From the NCBI GenBank assembly GCA_008973525.1, contig WACJ01000115.1:558001-622000 (forward strand): a stretch of DNA of 64,000 nt, read 5' to 3'. Position numbers and translations under genes: made by a program. The notes under the pieces were generated by a model that did no database searches, was not told the origin of the DNA, and saw nothing but the letters and a program-made list of their open reading frames with translations. This DNA comes from Stenopsyche tienmushanensis. Lineage: Eukaryota > Arthropoda > Insecta > Trichoptera > Stenopsychidae. Shown here in pieces: positions 47,760-58,307 of this stretch. Each line of letters opens with the position of its first letter. The stretch's first letter is position 1.

Positions 47760-48066
47760 CAAAAATTAGACTGAAAGACATGACTGCAGCTTTTAACAAA
47801 ATCAATTATAAATCAAACACCGATAGATCATTGAAAGTACATCATAAAGCGAAAAAGATGCCGGAAAAAATCAAGGAATTAAAATGGGAAGAACTCTCAC
47901 ACCCTACTACAATATATTCATCAGACCTGGCTCCAACGAATTTATCACCTTTTATGATCTTTTACACATTATCTAAAAAATAAACGCTTTCCAAAAGGCA
48001 ACTGAAATCGAAAATCTTATTTGTACATATTTCGACTCAAAACCAGAAATGTCTCATGTCAATGCT
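47760..48066 (+). pseudogene. mariner transposase relic
   Basis: The forward frame reads LKVHHKAKKMPEKIKELKWE then ELSHPTTIYSSDLAPTNLSP (family HDNARPHTAKxTxxKIxELGWEVLPHPPYSPDLAPxD), and after a stop and shift NAFQKATEIENLICTYFDSK. The catalytic HDN is decayed to VHH. The KATEIENLICTYF wording is shared with the relic at 63.3 kb (NATEVENHICTYF), so both come from one subfamily. It ends directly at the LINE fragment that starts at 48,071. Confidence 0.8.
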
Positions 48067-48070
48067 AGTA

Positions 48071-48435
48071 AACCATGCACGAGTGACCACGCTCGTGGAA
48101 TCCGCCCATTACAGACGTGTTGATCGATTCTTCTTCGAAAACCCTGTTAATCCCTTAGGGTATTCTTTAATTTATATGTTGTAGTTATTAATTTGAGTGC
48201 AGTTTAGTTTATATCCAAATCTTCTCATGAAAAGGTTTTTCTTTCTTCCATTTTTTCCCTTGTTGCCTAATTAATTCACTCATTAAATATACTTGCAGCT
48301 TATTTGGTATTTTTAGTTTGTAATTAAGATAATGATCTATAACTATAAACTAAGACTATTCAATATATTAATTGCTAGATTTAAGTATGAATGCATCCAT
48401 GTAAAATCATTTCAATAAAGGATTATTACATAATG
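48071..48435 (+). mobile_element. LINE 3' end: coding tail, stop and 3' UTR
   Basis: In frame: HARVTTLVESAHYRRVDRFF followed by FENPVNPLGY and a TAG, a Jockey-type C terminus. About 250 bp of 3' UTR follows, ending TTTCAATAAAGGATTATTAC. The UTR is colinear with the reverse complement of 55,235-55,520 (for example AGTTTAGTTTATATC, TTTTTCTTTCTTCCATTTTT, TTTGTAATTAAGATAA). The element is almost completely 5'-truncated, as expected from incomplete reverse transcription. Confidence 0.88.
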
Positions 48436-49779
48436 TATATAGTTATCTGCGTTTATATTAATCCTTCATAAAATGCAGCAATAAATTACGTTTTGCATGG
48501 ATTTTTTTATATTAAGTATATTTCCCCATATTTAAACTCGGAAAAGGAGTATGTAAAATACTCGTATCATGGTATTCATGGTTAAATGTTTATACCGGAG
48601 AAACGAAAGCCTGAAGATATAAAATATCAGCTCGGCTTATAGGCTTTTAATCGACAGCGAACAATAAAATGAAGAAATATTTTTTCGCCCCCCTCCCCCT
48701 AAAGCTCATCGCTAATGACCCCCCATAGTCGTTTAAGCCAGACTCGTGTGGTAAATATGAATGTGGTTATAATGTGTGTACTCGTTTGGGGTTGGAAAAG
48801 CTAAAAGCAGTCAATCTGTCCATATCGATGTGTGTGTATAAATTATATCGCCATAATGATATCTGGTCGTAAATAAAAGTTCGCGTGAACAGTTTATCAT
48901 GATCTCGAACATTGTTCGAGTATTTCACGTCCAACACGCACATTTTCACGAACGTGGTTCCATTCCGAATCCACAGTAATCCGATCACGTAAAAATATAA
49001 AATAACTAGGTTTGTAGAGCATGAGATATATATAATTTACAACTGTGTCTTTACAAATGATGTGTAACATATTTTGTATACAACTGTTGGCCGAATGGGG
49101 CTACGCTAAAAGGTTCGCGGTGTTTTATATTTTGCAAGAAAATTGATTTAGTTTAGATTAAAATTGTTTAAATAATCAACGCCATTTGCGCATGCTTATA
49201 ATAACTGCTGGAAAGTGCACAGAAAATTGGTAAAACACCCTGGAGAATAAGAAACTACCCCTATTTCTTTCTATAGACAAATTTAGCTCGGTTGTACTGA
49301 GAATGTATCGGGCTATTTCCTTTATCAATTTTTATTTCCTAGACATTAACTCATATGTTATATGAATTTTATTGTACTACGTGCTTGTATAAGGGAGACA
49401 GCGACCGAAATTTTACACCCATTGCTACATAGCTAATTTTTGTTTAACGTTGCGAACATCAATAGAAAAATTCAAAGCCTCAATAAATGTACATGGGCTT
49501 CGGTAGACCTTAAAAAGGTTTCGCTGCTATCTCTAATTCAATGTCAAAATATAAAATAATTTGAAGAAGCTAGATCTGAATTATATTTTGGGTATTTTAA
49601 TTTATAAACTTCATATTGGCAAATGAAAGACTTAACTTTTATCAACACATGATTGGTGCATTTTCGTATATTTTAAGAGCTTTTCTTACACTTTTCATCT
49701 GACGATCTTCTCAGAAAGAAGTAATCTTATACGCATAAGTCTCTCCTGTTATGGTAATCTTTTGCAGTTTGAATTCTTA
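48436..49779. other. AT-rich intergenic DNA
   Basis: No recognisable gene. 48,680-48,760 is a C-rich patch. The frame 48767-48988 (-) is unassigned. Confidence 0.45.
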
Positions 49780-50165
49780 CTGCAAAAGCTATCTATCGCC
49801 TCATAAAATAAACGTAATTCAGCACATAATGTCGGCTTTATGGTAGATTTAAAAAAACCGTAGGAGCAAGATCAGGAAAATAAAGTGGATTCAATAGTAA
49901 CTATTATTTGAAATCCCTATTTTATTTTGATAGTATTTATCGCTGAATCTAATCTCGCCTTGTCGTGGTGCAATTTAACATTATGCCTAATGATAAGTTC
50001 TTGGCAATTTTATTCGCCAACAAATATCGATACACATCAATCTTTGAAATTTATCTTGAATGTTTTAGGTGTTCCACGACCTGATTCGTCCAGCAACGAA
50101 AAATTACCCTTTTGTATTATTCCCAAATCGTTTCTCTCCGTTTCTGTTGAGCTCACCTGGATCTA
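49780..50165 (-). pseudogene. mariner transposase relic, N and C parts fused by deletion
   Basis: The reverse strand reads VSSTETERNDLGIIQKGNFS and LLDESGRGTPKTFK (family WFxxFRxGxFxLEDExRSGRP) and then, after a deletion of the middle, IRHNVKLHHDKARLDSAINT (family VxLHHDNARPH) with LLLNPLYFPDLAPTVF (family LPHPPYSPDLAPxDF). The second catalytic aspartate is retained as HHDKAR. Stops and frameshifts are present. The forward open frame 49927-50247 is antisense to this relic. Confidence 0.72.
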
Positions 50166-51451
50166 CACAAATGTTTTTTTTTACGAAATCAACAGTTGTT
50201 ACCCGTTTATTTGGCACTTTTTGTATGCCGAAATAAACCTTGAATAAAAAATCATTTCGGGAGCTTTTTCGCATCTGCCTTCCGAGGAGCGGATTTTTAA
50301 TTTAGAATGTACTTCATATTGCATGAATGCCCTTAATTGATTTTTTACAGAAAACCATAAAAAAATTGTATGTACTACTTCTCATCAATTAATTGCTTAC
50401 TTAGTAAGTCCACAGCTCGCGCGAACGCGATTTGGCACACCGTTAGAGATCTCTTCAAATGTTAGCACTCATAGTTTTATTTAAGGCTTTTCTAGGTTTT
50501 TTTATGGAATAGCTCAAATATTATGGCTAAAAATGGTCCATGAAAAAAATGATTTTGTTGGGTTGTAAAATTTCTATTATTTCCACATAATCTACACCAA
50601 ATTCCTCTTATTGTTTTACAATCTACTAAAGTAAACAATCAAAATTTGTTGTTTGTGTCTCGAATTATTTAAAGTTATAGTAGAAAAGCTCTATGTTTAA
50701 AAATAAATACAAAAAATCTTATCGACATCAATATTCATTTAAACAATATTTATCTAGGCAAATAAAGTATAATATTGTTCCCACTATGTAAATATTCAAT
50801 TGAGCCCTGCCGCACTCGAAATGGTACGGTATGGAGTTATTTGAAAACATACTAACGTTTTTGAATATAAAGCAAACGTGTTTGAACACTAGTATTTATT
50901 ATTGCCAAATTGAAAAAGGCAACAACAAAAATAGTATTCATTGATATAAGATTAAATAATGACGCTGTGGTAGCATAAAAGTCATAAAAAACTAGAGAGC
51001 ATTAATTGTGTTATTCAACACTCGTTCGAAGTATCTCATAACGAATTCTATTAAAAGCGGATAAAATTTTACATGAGAAAAGTCAGTTAAAGCGTAAACG
51101 CTTAAGAAATCAATTACGATCAACGACAGAGATAGTCATAATAAATTTCATTACGGTCCTTGAAAACTTGAAGATTCATAACACCAGTCGGGTCTTAAAT
51201 CATTTCGTAACACGAAATTGGTGTAGTTAGAAGCGTTGCGGAATGATTGTAAAGGCTTTCCATTAATTCGCATCTAGATAATGGTTAATAGATAACTTTG
51301 TCGACCAAGTTCTTAATGGGAATCACTTTTGGAACCAAAGAGGTATTTCTAAAAAGTATCAAAACTTTTCGAAGGGTTAAACGTATTTTCTTTTATTTAA
51401 TTTTCCGATAATCTTTGAATTGCAATTTTATTAAGCAACTCTTCTAATATA
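50166..51451. other. AT-rich intergenic DNA
   Basis: No recognisable feature. Confidence 0.5.
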
Positions 51452-51548
51452 CAGTAGAACCTCGATTATCCGGACTAATAGGAGGTTGGGAGTAGTCTGG
51501 ATAACGAAAATCCGGATAATCGAAAATAATCATAATTGACAGGGAACC
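51452..51548. mobile_element. solo Tigger end
   Basis: TA|CAGTAGAACCTCGATTATCC, then the subterminal repeats and CATAATTGACAGGGAA, match the left end of the Tigger at 51,734 for about 95 bp. Beyond that the sequences differ and no partner end was found before 51,734. Confidence 0.8.
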
Positions 51549-51733
51549 TTCGACTTTGAATACTGCCAAACAAAGAACTTATGAAGCGGTTCCCATGTAA
51601 AATTATAGAAGTTATTATCTATTGGCTCATTCAATTTGTCATATTGATAACGTGCACTCTATTCCGTATTTGTAATGTATGATATATTTTAAGAATTAAT
51701 CGTTTCTTTGCACTTCTAACCTCATAAGAAGTA

Positions 51734-52871
51734 CAGTAGAACCTCGATTATCCGGACTAATTGGGGATGAAAGTAGTCCGGATAACGAAAAATCCGGATA
51801 ATCGAAAAAAAACATAATTGACAGGGAAAGCCAGGGAAAGTATGAATAATTTTTATTCGTCTAGTTTTACATGCAAATAACATATTAAAAAAATTGTTAA
51901 AAAAATCGATTTTTGCTTAAAGCTCACTTTTCTTTTAGAAGCTGAAAAATCGCGAATATTTTAAAGATATATAAGTTGTATTTAATTTCTTCATGATTTA
52001 CATTATTCTTGCTTCTCAAGCCATTTCATGGTGACATATAAACACCGAAAAGCTTCAGAATGTGTAGAACTAATATCAAAGTCTTCTGGATTTTTTTTTT
52101 CTGAGGCAGATATTTCTTCAATTATTTCTTCATCATTCAAAATTTGAAATTCAGGATAGTTTACATCGCAATTTAACCAGTTGGTTACATCTTCTTCGTC
52201 GTATTCAACACATATGGAAATTTGTGCTATTGCTTCCACAATGTCTCCTATATCAGGTTATTTTTTTGCTTTTTTGTAATGATCATATTCAATCGGAAGA
52301 CTTTTCGCAATTTATTGAAGACACAACAATCAATGACATTGATTGTTGACAGTAGCGTTGTCTGCCTTATTTCAATTCTCAGAGAAGTTTGAGAGTTTTT
52401 GAGCCGCTTAATTTATTATCTATTGACGTATGACGGGATTTGACGGCTTTGTACGTCAAAGTGTTAAAGCATCTGGGCTTCTTTGATTTTCCAATAACAA
52501 GCAGTGGCATCATAGTGATATGTTCTTTACTAGTTTTGTACCCAGGTGCAGTATTTTCACGTCTTAATGCTAAAGATTTGCTGGGTAGTTTTTTTCCAAT
52601 TTAAACAAACCAGATATTGACGGTCCAGTTGATCGTTTTTGTGTGAACCACATAAAAAAACACTCTTTGAATTCTATATTTCCTGATTTTTTCATAACTT
52701 TTTGCTCTGAGCTTCCATCTTCAGATATTAAAATTAGTAAATTTCGTAATATGCAATCCATTATGTACGTGAGCAAAAACGGACACAATTCTCCACGTGC
52801 AAATCAGCAAATTGTATTTTATATTTTGAACAATCCGGATAATCGAGGTCCGGATAATGGACGTTCTACTG
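51734..52871 (-). mobile_element. Tigger/pogo-type DNA transposon, copy 2
   Basis: CAGTAGAACCTCGATTATCC at the left and, reverse-complemented at the right, CAGTAGAACGTCCATTATCC, both next to TA. Transposase pieces are on the reverse strand: ECFFMWFTQKRSTGPSISG (52,788-52,570; family EAVFxWFxQKRSxGxxISG), a short YPANL ... APGYKTS block, and the acidic C-terminal tail 52,239-52,003 (EYDEEDVTNWLNCDVN ... MKWLEKQE). The catalytic NADET region seen in copy 1 is deleted. The same family in opposite orientation lies at 11.07 kb. A foreign segment of about 160 bp is inserted (see 52,308-52,467). Confidence 0.9.
52308..52467 (-). mobile_element. insertion inside Tigger copy 2 with TTAA edge
   Basis: Compared with Tigger copy 1, which reads ...CCAGATGCTTAAAAATATC then AAAAGTCTTCC, copy 2 has about 160 extra bases between the two parts. 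One edge reads, on the reverse strand, TTAACACTTTGACGTACAAA, followed by GCCGTCAAATCCCGTCATAC, which resembles a piggyBac-type terminus at a TTAA target. A perfect 21-bp palindrome, ACAATCAATG-A-CATTGATTGT, sits at 52,326-52,346. The other edge has no clear TTAA. Confidence 0.5.
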
Positions 52872-54205
52872 TATGTATATATAATACAATTCGGCTAAAA
52901 CCATCTATGACATTATTTTTTTAATTCTAACAGTGAATTTACAGTGTTTTTTCATTGACATAACTTTTCTTCTGTGCAATTAATTATCCATCATTAAAAA
53001 ATGATTAACGCCAGCTTTAAAGTTTTTTATTCGTCTCAAAACTTCAAATGACACGAAATTCCAATAATGATTTGAAGCAAAAATACATTTATATTTTTTT
53101 GCTAAAGATATGAACCTTAATAATTAATGACATAACGCATAGAAATTAAGAAAGTAAGAAATCAGAACGCTTAATTTTAGCAGATAGATTAATGTAAGTA
53201 TCCCGACTTTTTTGATAAATCAATATCGATAGATTAGATTTCACAGCTCATTGATATTTTTTACAGTCAATGGCTTATCGACAATATTTTATATCAAGGA
53301 TGGAAACTACTGTAAATATCATGGTAACTGTTTTATGGAACTGCGATAGATGATTATCATAACAAAAAAAACATATGCAGATGCAATTAAATCTCTGTAT
53401 GATGCAGTCGAAGATGAAAGCTCTCCAACCGCATGCTGCTCTTGCATAATAACATGCTAGTAAACATGCCTGCCATATTCCAGAATGTCTTGAATTTTAA
53501 TTAATATTGTCTATCGTCTTGATATTAGTCAGATTCATCATTTGAATAAAACAAATAAACGTTAAAGCTTCATCAAATCTCAAAAGCAATTGAATATGAT
53601 TTTTTTGAAACGTTATAATAAATTTAAAGACCTCTTTCTGAACGGCACATCCATTTGCTGTGAAAAAATCTAAATGCATATTTAAACAAGCGAATTTACC
53701 TTTCAAGATCGATATACCTTAAATATATAATGCATTCAGGTTTTGACTTTTGTCTTTTATACTTCTGTCTTTTTGAGATAAATGTAAAATAGATAAAACA
53801 AAGAGATATAAATGATATGAATAATGAGAATATCGAGAGTACCTAATCAGGAACTATGATGTCTTAGTTAGAAAATGTGTGTTGTTTAAATTCCAGTTAT
53901 AACTTTGAATGTAATCGCTATAGACATGAGCAGTGAAGGTATCTCGAAACTTTAAGAGAGAGGTTCTTTGTATAAATTTTATTTTAAAGTCTGACTGACT
54001 CGAAGTCAAAGTGTTTTTCAGTTTTGTGTATAATCTCCGTGAGATCTTAAAGGAATATCGTGACACAAACTGAATAAGGGATGAAATGTAAAAAAAAAGA
54101 TAATAAATCTGTAGGTGATTTGGCGACCCTTACAATTTCCTAAAACAATATCTCGATAATGACATTAATTTAAGAGAGTAAACAGAAATGAAGATTACTT
54201 TAGGC
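52872..54205. other. AT-rich intergenic DNA
   Basis: No recognisable gene. The frames 53497-53706 and 53854-54066 (-) are unassigned. Confidence 0.5.
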
Positions 54206-54659
54206 CAGGGGTTATTAACCTTGTTGCGGTGACGGGCGCACGGGCGGATTTAGAAGAAGAAGGAGGGGCGCAGGCCGGATTTAAAAAAAAAACAAGATTT
54301 GCATGCATAGTATTAAAAAGTTTTTATATCCCTTAACAGCTTTACATTTGTTATATTCATGGTATTATTACAAAATTATTTATTATACATCGGAACATTA
54401 TACATTTATTCACATTTAATCCTAAAAAAAAAACAAAGCACATTTAGTGCTATCCTCCATTTTATTTACTAATTTTTAATTTTCAAAGTACTATAAGATG
54501 ATAGTCCCAATCGTAAATAATTATCAGGATCGGAATTGGTATGTCGAGATCTAGTTTTTGATTTTATTATTATATTCATGGTGGAAAATAAAGATTTGCA
54601 TATGTGGAACCAAAACAGGATTTAATTTTATAAGCTGTGTTCAGTTAAATTCCAAATTT

Positions 54660-55210
54660 TTTCAGTCAGTTTGTTCGATTTTAATAATGTCATTTATTGT
54701 ATCTAAAATTTTTTCACCATTCACTTTTCCATCTTTGAAAAATGTGCAAGAGATTTTTTTGAAAAAATATTTATCCAAAAATGTTTTTAGCTTTGAAGGT
54801 TCTCATAGAACTAATCATTTCTGCTATGTCTTTATTTTTTCCCTGAAGTTAAAGATATAAATTGCTTCATTTTTCACAAATATCAATCAAAAACGTCAAT
54901 CATCCAATTGAAAAATTTTCTAATGTCTTCCAGAAGATAAAAAAATCGACTAAGAGCTTTACCCCTACTTAACTATTTTATATAAATATAATATGTAAAA
55001 TAAGGTCAGTTTGTATGGAATTGTCCTTTTCTGCGAAGGATTCATCTCTCTTGTAATGGAAAATGAATCTAACATTGAAGCCCATCAATTCTGGAACATC
55101 ATCAAAGATTATTGCCGATACCTTTTATAAAGACATATGAGTTTCCTCGGCGTAATTTTTAAAGATAAACAAAATATCTTTGCATCTTATTCGCTCTTGC
55201 ATTGGTAGTA
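54660..55210 (-). pseudogene. hAT transposase relic in the 54-kb element
   Basis: The reverse strand reads EELLKLLPMQERIRCKDILF then IFKNYAEETHMSL, VSAIIFDDVPELMGFN (family VSVTTDGAPAMVGxxxGF, catalytic DG changed to DD), FHYKRDESFAEK, and near the other end LQGKNKDIAEMISSMRTFKA with SLAHFSKM. The order is that of GTF2IRD2/ZBED-type hAT transposases. About 130 bp present in the sister copy at 59.4 kb (after the RDESF block) is missing here. Confidence 0.82.
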
Positions 55211-55234
55211 ACTTTAATAGTTCTTCTTTTACTC

Positions 55235-55870
55235 TGAATATAATGATAATAATCCTTTATTGAAAAATAATTTTACAGAATACATAAATACTTAAATCTG
55301 GCAATTAATACATTAAATGGTCTTAATTTTAAGTTATAGATATCTTTATCTTAATTACAAAAAATATTAATTAGGCTGCGAGTATATTTTATGTGTAGTA
55401 ATAAAATGACATGGGAAAAAATGGAAGAAAGAAAAACCCTTTCAAGAGAAGATTTGATATAAACTAAACTACATTAAAATAAATAACTAAACTAAAACTT
55501 AACCTAGGGTATTTACAGTGTTTCCGAGGTAGAGTCGATCAGCATTTTCGCTAGTGTGTATCAATTAGTAAATGTTTGGGCATTTTAAGAGTACTTCCTT
55601 TTGTACAGTTACCGAGACTAGCAATTAGTGGATTTGGATGTTTTAGGAGGTTTGAGTATTTTTTTTTAGTTGTGTTAGGTTAGGTTAGTTAGGCAATAGG
55701 GAGAAGCTTGATGTTTCGATGAAGTCTTTTTAGATTGGAAGGGAGTGGAAGAGTATTGACGATTTTAAGTGCCTTGTTTTAGATTAATTGGAGCTGTGCA
55801 AGATTGGTCTTCGCCGCATTGCTCCAGACTTGTCTTTCGTTTGGATAAAAAGTTAAATTGATAGATGCAA
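55235..55870 (-). mobile_element. Jockey-type LINE 3' fragment inserted in the hAT element
   Basis: On the reverse strand the coding tail reads ERQVWSNAAKTNLAQLQLI then NKALKIVNTLPLPSNLKRLH and RNIKLLPIA, the Jockey C-terminal block (VWxxAAKTNIxxLQxxQNKALRII). A 3' UTR ends TTTCAATAAAGGATTATTAT, matching 48,150-48,435 on the other strand. Downstream is a short TCATTA-type tail. It interrupts the hAT sequence, so it inserted later. Confidence 0.85.
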
Positions 55871-56162
55871 CACTAAAATTCGGATAGAGAGGGGTACCAG
55901 AAAAATAACCCGTACTTAAACAAGTGCACAATACTAACATATGTAACCCTTCGATAAAAAATACATTTTAAAAAAATATATTACTATTTAGTACTTTGCC
56001 GGAGACAAAAAAAGATTCCCTGAGCGCACATGCGCTCGCGGGCACAGGGTTGAAATCTTCCGCTTTATGCGATATACCTAATATAATAATACAAACAGGT
56101 TACAAGCTTTGATAGGAACATAACAAAGGTTATCAACAACTAACAGAGTTACATACAATATT

Positions 56163-56400
56163 CTTCTTCCTTGTGGAGTCCTTCTTTTTCCAGTCGTCGC
56201 ATGCGCGACTCACGATTTGACCTTGCGAGAGACAAGCACAACCTTGGACGAAGAAAAACTTTGAGCGAAGAAGAAAGAGGGATTGAATGCTGTTGTCAAC
56301 CGAAGCTTATTCGATAGCGAAGCCTCACACTACGGCGATTCAATTACTTATCGTCTTTTTTACCGTCGAATAAATTGACACACACCAAACACACCAAATT
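56163..56400. other. GC-richer segment of unknown origin
   Basis: Distinctly GC-richer than its surroundings, with a CGCATGCGCG palindromic word at 56,199-56,208 and GAAGAA/TTCTTC runs at its left edge. No protein reading was recognised. It may be a retroelement end. Confidence 0.3.
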
Positions 56401-56495
56401 AACTAGATCAAGGTAATATTAAAAAAAAAGTTTAAAAAAATATTACGTAAAATAAAATAAATAAGAAATTTAGAAACAAATAGTTCACTTCTTTC

Positions 56496-56760
56496 CGATA
56501 TTTCAAGCAACAATTTGCTCGTGGTTTGCAATTAAAAATTGCAACATATCTTCATCAAAATTTGGATTTCTTCCTGATTTAGGAGCATTCTGTAATTTTT
56601 GGTCGCCTAGTTTATAACGTCTAAACCAAAGCTGACATATTTTTATTCTTAAAATTGATCCATAAATTTCATCAGTGGTTTTTGACTCGAAGAAAAATCG
56701 GCATACAATTTTTAATATGCCTTTATTTGATTTTGGGCTTCGTCGTGTTCACCTTCGATT
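56496..56760 (-). pseudogene. mariner transposase relic, N-terminal DNA-binding part
   Basis: The reverse strand, in one frame, reads FESKTTDEIYGSILRIKICQ, LWFRRYKLGDQKLQNAPKSG and RNPNFDEDMLQFLIANHEQI, matching the second helix-turn-helix and linker of mariner transposases (CQxWFxRFxxGDFxLxDxPRSGRPxxxDxDxLxxLIxxNPxQ). It ends at a TGA after HEQIVA. The catalytic domain is absent. Confidence 0.82.
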
Positions 56761-57386
56761 GTAAAATAAGATTTATGGGATAAAAAATATAATTGACAAA
56801 CCATACAAGAAAAAAAAATACAGAAATATTTCACTTCACTGTGTTTGAACACGGTCTGAACTCAGACGAGGACGTGCTAAAATAATTGATTTCTTTCATG
56901 AGGACCCAATATAACATGGCAGATTGGGTATTTCTTGAAAATATTGAAAAATAATTGTATTTCGACAACACTGACACTTAGGACATGGGGCTTATATGCG
57001 AAACGTAACAAAAACCTCATTTAACCCCCTAAAAAAATCGGTTTACGTTCCAAAAACCCTGTGTATATTTTTTTATATTTTCACAAACATTTTTTAGCAT
57101 TCTACAAAAAAAGGAGTGCAAATAGTTAATATTTGCATCATGGTCGAATTTGTGCCCGATAGCTTAAAGTTTTAGCTTAGTATTGAAAAGGCTTCAAATA
57201 ACTTCAAGATTGTAAGCCTTTGCACTTCAAACAATCCTGGACATTACCTACCAGCCATGCGGCGCCACTTTATCGCAGAAATTTTTATTAACAAACTCTC
57301 ATATTGCATAGTATAGTTTTGGAAACAAATAAGATATTATAATGATATTGGACTTACATGAATTTGTAGATATCGAGAAATATGTA
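56761..57386. other. AT-rich intergenic DNA
   Basis: No recognised feature. Part of 57,180-57,380 may be the decayed end of the piggyBac relic cut off by the MITE. Confidence 0.4.
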
Positions 57387-58000
57387 CAGTAAAACCTCCT
57401 ATAACGACAAGATAGGCACCGCAGTATAGAGAAAAAAAACGCTTTAGAAAATTATGCGCTCATACAAAATTTTGGATTAGGTTTTTCCGATTGATATGAG
57501 CGATTTTAAAGAAATAAGTTTTTTTTTCTTGCGGATCTCATTGTAGACCAATTTCTATTCAATTCTTCAGATATTTCTTTAAGTTTTCTCTGCATTTTAC
57601 ACGTTCCAAAATTTGTAGTTTTAGACAGTTTGGCTAAGAAGTAAAAATAATTTAAAGATTTAAAAAAAATCAATAAAATTTAAAAACCATAAAATATTGA
57701 ATTACAAATCAAATAAATCGACACTTATGGAAATAATTATTACATAGACCTTATTATGTTATTAGATAATATTATTATTACGATTTATAAATATGCAAGT
57801 ACTACATCATTAAATAGTTTACTTAAAAATATTATAATAGTTGAAAACCCCTGAAAAGTGTAAATATCATGCGTTAAAAAAATGTGCATTGATTTACTGT
57901 GTTATCTCCGGAATGTTATCACCAAAAACGTTTATCGACGTCTAAGAGACAAAACATAATGAAGCGTTATAGGAAAAGCATTTTGTAGCAGGGTTGACTG
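57387..58000. mobile_element. pogo-like MITE nested in a piggyBac relic
   Basis: Left end TA|CAGTAAAACCTCCTATAACG; right end, reverse-complemented, TA|CAGTCAACCCTGCTACAAAA, then CTTTTCCTATAACGC. TA flanks both sides. The 614-bp body has no full transposase. The right end falls inside the piggyBac frame, which reads ...REKLKYFF and then runs into MITE sequence, so the MITE inserted after the piggyBac copy. Confidence 0.75.
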
Positions 58001-58307
58001 TATTTGCTAAAAAAAAATATTTTAATTTTTCTCTGAAGCAGTCTGTCGAAGCGTATTGATCCGCACGATCCACAGCATCCATATTTGTTGTATAATCTAA
58101 AATCATTTTAGGCCTATAGACTAAAATGTTTTGCGGGTACTGCGTTATGTTTTGCGGGTAGATTGCATTTCCGTATTGTGGTAGATGTGGTCGCAATGTG
58201 ACGATTCTCTTGTCTTTCCATGCGCACTTCTCATCTTCTCTTCTAACGTAAAACCCGCTGTATATCTTAATAATTGTACCATATATTAATTTGATTTCTT
58301 GTGACAT
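58001..58307 (-). pseudogene. piggyBac transposase relic, C-terminal part
   Basis: The reverse frame reads MSQEIKLIYGTIIKIYSGFY then VRREDEKCAWKDKRIVTLRP (family WKDKRxVxxLST), YRPKMILDYTTNMDAVDRAD (family KPxxIxDYNxxMGGVDxxDQ, with the third catalytic aspartate region) and QYASTDCFREKLKYFF. No further N-terminal piggyBac reading was found upstream (58,341-58,523 is open but does not match). The C terminus is cut by the MITE at 57,387-58,000. Confidence 0.88.

Larger units (their letters stand above)
54206..56062 (-). mobile_element. hAT element with nested LINE insertion
   Basis: The left end CAGGGGTTATTAACCTTG is followed by GCGG/GGGCGCACGGGC words. The proposed right end is decayed (reverse complement CGGAAGATTTCAACCCTGTG then CCCGCGAGCGCA). 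The 8 bp before the left end (CTTTAGGC, 54,198-54,205) and after the proposed right end (CTTTATGC, 56,063-56,070) differ at one base, consistent with an old 8-bp target duplication. The transposase remnant is on the reverse strand, and a LINE fragment interrupts it at 55,235-55,870. The right boundary is an inference. Confidence 0.6.

Noticed and set aside
49927..50247. 106-codon forward ORF as a gene
   Set aside because: It is antisense to a mariner relic whose motifs read clearly on the reverse strand.
54558..54860. 100-codon forward ORF as a gene
   Set aside because: It overlaps the hAT transposase relic on the reverse strand (LQGKNKDIAEMISS region).
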